From the NCBI GenBank assembly GCA_013154075.1, contig JAADDG010000078.1, forward strand, positions 1-8,367: a stretch of DNA of 8,367 nucleotides, read 5' to 3'. The notes under the pieces are model-generated. The model did not search any database, was not told where the DNA came from, and worked only from the letters and a program-made list of their open reading frames with translations. The position numbers and the translations under genes are program-made. Shown one piece after another: positions 5,752 through 8,367 of the stretch (position 1 is the first letter of the stretch; each line of letters starts with the position of its first letter). Source of the stretch: Campylobacterota bacterium (lineage in GTDB: Bacteria; Campylobacterota; Campylobacteria; Campylobacterales; JAADDG01).

Positions 5752-6894
5752 ATGGCAAGAGAAGTAATATCGACTGGTAACTCATTGTGCGCATTAGCCG
5801 CATATGACGCAAACTGCGAATTTTTCGGGGGATATCCGATTACACCTTCGAGTGAGATCGCTCACGATTTAAGTAAGTTGCTTCCTAAAAAGGGACACAA
5901 ATTCATTCAAATGGAAGACGAGATAGGCGGAATCTCAGCCGCTTTGGGAGCTTCAATGACCGGTAAAAAATCCATGACGGCTTCAAGCGGTCCCGGAATC
6001 AGCTTGAAAGCGGAGCAGATAGGTTTGGGATTTATAGCCGAGATTCCTTTGGTTATCGCAAACGTAATGAGAGGAGGACCCTCTACCGGACTTCCTACGA
6101 GAGTTAGCCAAGCGGATATCGGACAAGCGAAATATCCTACTCACGGAGATTACGCTTCTATCGCCTTGTGTCCGGGAAGCTTGGAGGAGTGCTACACTCA
6201 AACTATAAGAGCTTTCAATTTGGCTGAGAAATATATGACTCCGGTATTCGTTCTATTGGACGAAACTTTGGGACATATGCACGGAAAAGCAATTTTGCCG
6301 GATCTTGAAGAGGTGGAGAAAAATCTCGTAAAAAGAGCCGAATTCACAGGCGATCCTAAAGATTACAAACCTTATGAAGCGGAGATGAACAAGCCTGCGG
6401 TTTTGAATCCTTTCTTCAAAGGATACAGATATCACATAACGGGACTTCACCACGGACCTACGGGATTCCCGACAGAAGATAAAGATCTTTGTGCTTACAA
6501 CATCAAAAGACTTGTAGGCAAAATAAAAGATGTAGGCAAACTCGATAATGAACCCGATTACGAAGAATATATGCTTGATGATGCGGAAGTTTGTATAATC
6601 GCTTATGGAAGTATCTCAAGAGGTGCTAAAGAGGCGGTTTCCAAATTAAGAGAGCAAGGCATAAAAGCCGGACTTTTCAGACCTATTATGATTTGGCCGA
6701 GTCCTGAAGAGAAAATCAAAGAGATCGGCGAGAGATTTGAGAAAATCTTCATCACTGAGCTAAATCAGCTCGGACAATACACGGAAGAGATAGAAAGAGT
6801 AACCGGAAGAAAAGATTTCGCAACTTTAAGAACTGCAAACGGAAGACCTATTCCACCACTTGATATGGTAGCAAAAGTTAAGGAGATGTTCTAA
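5752..6894 (+). CDS. oorA: 2-oxoglutarate:acceptor oxidoreductase, alpha subunit
   Basis: Large chain of the CoA-dependent 2-oxoglutarate oxidoreductase (also called KorA). With OorB it converts 2-oxoglutarate plus CoA to succinyl-CoA, CO2 and reduced acceptor, or fixes CO2 in reverse. The 380 residues contain the pyrimidine-binding domain (about 1-190) with the signature GGYPITPSSE (26-35), where Thr31 contacts the 2-oxoacid in relatives. Glu57 in QMEDEIGG is the probable TPP-activating glutamate. SSGPG (78-82) and RGGPSTGLPT (107-116) follow. The second transketolase-like domain (about 255-380) includes VCIIAYGSISRGAKEAV and GLFRPIMIWPSP. The gamma domain fused to the front of some archaeal KorA proteins is absent and is encoded separately as oorC. 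AAGGAG at 5741-5746 precedes the ATG, and its stop overlaps the oorB start by one base (TAATG). Substrate choice is inferred from family resemblance and from sucCD alongside. Confidence 0.93.
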   Translation: MAREVISTGNSLCALAAYDANCEFFGGYPITPSSEIAHDLSKLLPKKGHKFIQMEDEIGGISAALGASMTGKKSMTASSGPGISLKAEQIGLGFIAEIPLVIANVMRGGPSTGLPTRVSQADIGQAKYPTHGDYASIALCPGSLEECYTQTIRAFNLAEKYMTPVFVLLDETLGHMHGKAILPDLEEVEKNLVKRAEFTGDPKDYKPYEAEMNKPAVLNPFFKGYRYHITGLHHGPTGFPTEDKDLCAYNIKRLVGKIKDVGKLDNEPDYEEYMLDDAEVCIIAYGSISRGAKEAVSKLREQGIKAGLFRPIMIWPSPEEKIKEIGERFEKIFITELNQLGQYTEEIERVTGRKDFATLRTANGRPIPPLDMVAKVKEMF

Positions 6895-7724
6895 TGGCGT
6901 TTAATTATGATGAGTATTTAAGAACGGATAAGATGCCAACCCTTTGGTGTTGGGGATGCGGTGACGGAGTTATTTTGAAATCCGTTATTAGAGCTATAGA
7001 TAAGCTCGGATGGAACATGGATGACGTGTGCGTAGTTTCGGGAATCGGATGTTCGGGAAGATTCTCTTCCTATATCGATTGTAACACCGTTCATACGACT
7101 CACGGAAGAACTGTAGCTTACGCTACTGGAATCAAGCTTGCAAATCCGGATAAGCACGTTATCGTGGTAGCGGGAGACGGAGACGGTTTGGCAATCGGAG
7201 GAAACCACACAATCCACGGATGTAGAAGAAATATAGATCTAAACTTTATTTTGATAAACAACTTCATCTACGGACTAACAAATTCCCAAACCTCTCCGAC
7301 CACTCCTCAAGGAATGTGGACGGTTACGGCACAATACGGAAACGTCGATCCGACGTTTGACGCTTGTAAATTGGCCGAAGGTGCCGGAGCGACTTTCATC
7401 GCGAGAGAGACCGTAAACGATCCGAGAAAACTTGAGAAAATGTTCGTAGAGGGATTTAAACATAAAGGTTTCTCATTCTTTGACGTATTTAGCAACTGTC
7501 ATATCAATCTTGGAAGAAAAAACAAAATGGGTGAAGCCGTTCAAAATCTCGAGTGGATAGATAGTATCACCGTTTCTAAGAAAAAATGGGAGAAACTAAG
7601 CGAAGAAGAGAAAGCCGGAAAATTCCCGACAGGAATTCTAAAACAAGAAGAGAAACCGGAATACTGCGAGCTATACGATAAAGTTATCGAAGCGGCTCAA
7701 AACAAAACTAAAGTTCAACTGTAA
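6894..7724 (+). CDS. oorB: 2-oxoglutarate:acceptor oxidoreductase, beta subunit (TPP and [4Fe-4S] binding)
   Basis: Catalytic chain holding thiamine pyrophosphate and the proximal iron-sulfur cluster. The 276 residues begin with LWCWGCGDG, giving Cys19 and Cys22; Cys53 in GIGCSGR and Cys202 in FSNCHINLG complete four ligands, with spacing almost identical to that in archaeal 2-oxoacid:ferredoxin oxidoreductases. HTTHGR (about 64-69) is typical of the family. The TPP-magnesium motif runs from GDGDG (94-98) to the paired Asn122-Asn123, followed by YGLTNSQTSPTTP. A lysine- and glutamate-rich tail of about 40 residues ends the chain. The ATG overlaps the oorA TAA by one base, with AAGGAG at 6880-6885 inside oorA, so alpha and beta are probably made by coupled translation at equal levels. 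The paralogous pyruvate enzyme is the alternative; the operon context favours 2-oxoglutarate. Confidence 0.93.
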   Translation: MAFNYDEYLRTDKMPTLWCWGCGDGVILKSVIRAIDKLGWNMDDVCVVSGIGCSGRFSSYIDCNTVHTTHGRTVAYATGIKLANPDKHVIVVAGDGDGLAIGGNHTIHGCRRNIDLNFILINNFIYGLTNSQTSPTTPQGMWTVTAQYGNVDPTFDACKLAEGAGATFIARETVNDPRKLEKMFVEGFKHKGFSFFDVFSNCHINLGRKNKMGEAVQNLEWIDSITVSKKKWEKLSEEEKAGKFPTGILKQEEKPEYCELYDKVIEAAQNKTKVQL

Positions 7725-7734
7725 GGAGCTACAC

Positions 7735-8331
7735 ATGAGACATCAATTAAGATTTACCGGCGTTGGCGGACAAGGTGTGCTTCTTGCAGGAGAGATTTTG
7801 GCAGCCGCTAAAATCTCTACGGGAGGTTACGGCGTAAAAGCGGCCACTTATACCTCTCAAGTAAGAGGCGGTCCTACGGTTGTTGATATTCTGTTGGATG
7901 ACAAAGAGATTCTGTTCCCTTATGCGATAGACGGAGAGATCGAATTTATGCTTTCCGTTGCCCAAGTTAGCTACGATCAGTTTAAAAACGGAGTTAAAGA
8001 GGGCGGAACGATCGTAGTGGATCCGGATTTGGTTCATCCTACGAAAGAAGACGTTCAAAAATGGAACATATATCCTATTCCTATCATTAGAATCGCAAAA
8101 TATGAGGTAGGAAACGTTGTTACTCAATCTGTAGTAGCTTTGGCTATCGCTGTTGAGATGACAAAAGTGATGGATATCGATACCGTATTTGAGACTATGA
8201 AGAAAAAAGTTCCGCCTAAAGTTTTGGAGCAAAATATAAAAGCTTTCGAACTTGGAAGAAAATATGCAAAAGAGGCTATGGAGAAAGGTCCTCTAACCGT
8301 AGAAGATATAGAGAAAGCGGAAGCAAACTAA
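7735..8331 (+). CDS. oorC: 2-oxoglutarate:acceptor oxidoreductase, gamma subunit
   Basis: Gamma chain of the four-subunit oxidoreductase, of the pyruvate/ketoisovalerate oxidoreductase gamma family (Pfam POR), a structural part that contributes to CoA binding in relatives. The 198 residues open with the signature FTGVGGQGVLLAGEIL (7-22). TSQVRGGPTVVDI (40-52) follows, then a central Rossmann-like region with MLSVAQ, GTIVVDPDLV and GNVVTQSVVALAIAV, and a helical charged C-terminus. The start has AAGGAG at 7723-7728, overlapping the oorB stop, with 6 nt to the ATG. It is the last gene of the operon, and its TAA stop lies at the base of the terminator stem. The length is normal for a separate gamma subunit and no residue loss is apparent. 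Confidence 0.93.
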   Translation: MRHQLRFTGVGGQGVLLAGEILAAAKISTGGYGVKAATYTSQVRGGPTVVDILLDDKEILFPYAIDGEIEFMLSVAQVSYDQFKNGVKEGGTIVVDPDLVHPTKEDVQKWNIYPIPIIRIAKYEVGNVVTQSVVALAIAVEMTKVMDIDTVFETMKKKVPPKVLEQNIKAFELGRKYAKEAMEKGPLTVEDIEKAEAN

Positions 8332-8361
8332 GAGGGTATCTTTCTACCCTCTTCTTTTTTT
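8330..8361 (+). terminator. Intrinsic (Rho-independent) terminator ending the TCA operon
   Basis: AAGAGGGTA (8330-8338) and TACCCTCTT (8345-8353) form a perfect 9-bp stem with a 6-nt loop (TCTTTC). After one C comes a run of seven T at 8355-8361. This is a textbook terminator for + strand transcription. The reverse strand lacks a matching T tract, so it should work in one direction. The first two bases of the stem are the last two bases of the oorC stop codon. Only 6 nt remain in the window after it. Confidence 0.93.
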
Positions 8362-8367
8362 ATAAAA

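Noticed and set aside
7747..8232. 161-residue reverse-strand open frame across oorC
   Set aside because: Same reasoning: entirely antisense to a clear gene, low-complexity composition, no family resemblance.
8361..8366. TATAAA at the right edge as a promoter for the next gene
   Set aside because: It directly follows the terminator T tract, is AT-rich by nature, and the window ends before any gene could support it.
1..8367. tRNA, rRNA, CRISPR array, insertion sequence, prophage, toxin-antitoxin or other new system
   Set aside because: Coding density is near complete with known central-metabolism genes. I saw no tandem repeat array, transposase, terminal inverted repeats or cloverleaf-like sequence in the single intergenic region.

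Overview
This window looks like core metabolism from a Campylobacterota (Epsilonproteobacteria) chromosome. The evidence is the gene set and order, an AT-leaning base composition with arginine written almost only as AGA and glycine often as GGA, tightly packed genes, and a four-subunit 2-oxoglutarate:acceptor oxidoreductase in the delta-alpha-beta-gamma order known from Campylobacter and Helicobacter relatives. Genus cannot be fixed from the sequence. A vent- or sulfide-type autotroph using the reductive TCA (rTCA) cycle is plausible, but this is inference.

Layout, all on the + strand. Positions 1-802 hold the 3' part of mltG, a peptidoglycan transglycosylase gene cut by the window edge. Positions 803-965 are the only substantial intergenic region. 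It is AT-rich, with several weak promoter-like matches and short repeats. Positions 966-8331 hold nine genes with gaps of 17 nt or less, two of them overlapping: mdh, fumA, fumB, sucC, sucD, oorD, oorA, oorB, oorC. A strong intrinsic terminator at 8330-8361 closes the unit, and its stem begins inside the oorC stop codon.

The nine genes encode five consecutive TCA-cycle proteins or complexes: NAD-dependent malate dehydrogenase, two-subunit class I [4Fe-4S] fumarate hydratase, succinyl-CoA synthetase, and ferredoxin-type 2-oxoglutarate oxidoreductase. Run reductively with a fumarate reductase encoded elsewhere, they convert oxaloacetate to malate, fumarate, succinate, succinyl-CoA and 2-oxoglutarate. 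Run oxidatively they form the matching arm of a conventional cycle. The window alone cannot decide direction: ATP-citrate lyase, fumarate reductase, isocitrate dehydrogenase and citrate synthase are not encoded here.

All key catalytic and cluster-binding residues that I could locate are present and no gene in the operon is broken. I found no mobile element, CRISPR array, tRNA, rRNA or defence gene, and no credible previously undescribed system. The second-look items are modest: the operon arrangement, the mdh leader and start choice, a slippery heptamer at the end of mdh, extra cysteines in FumA, and the stop-codon/terminator overlap.
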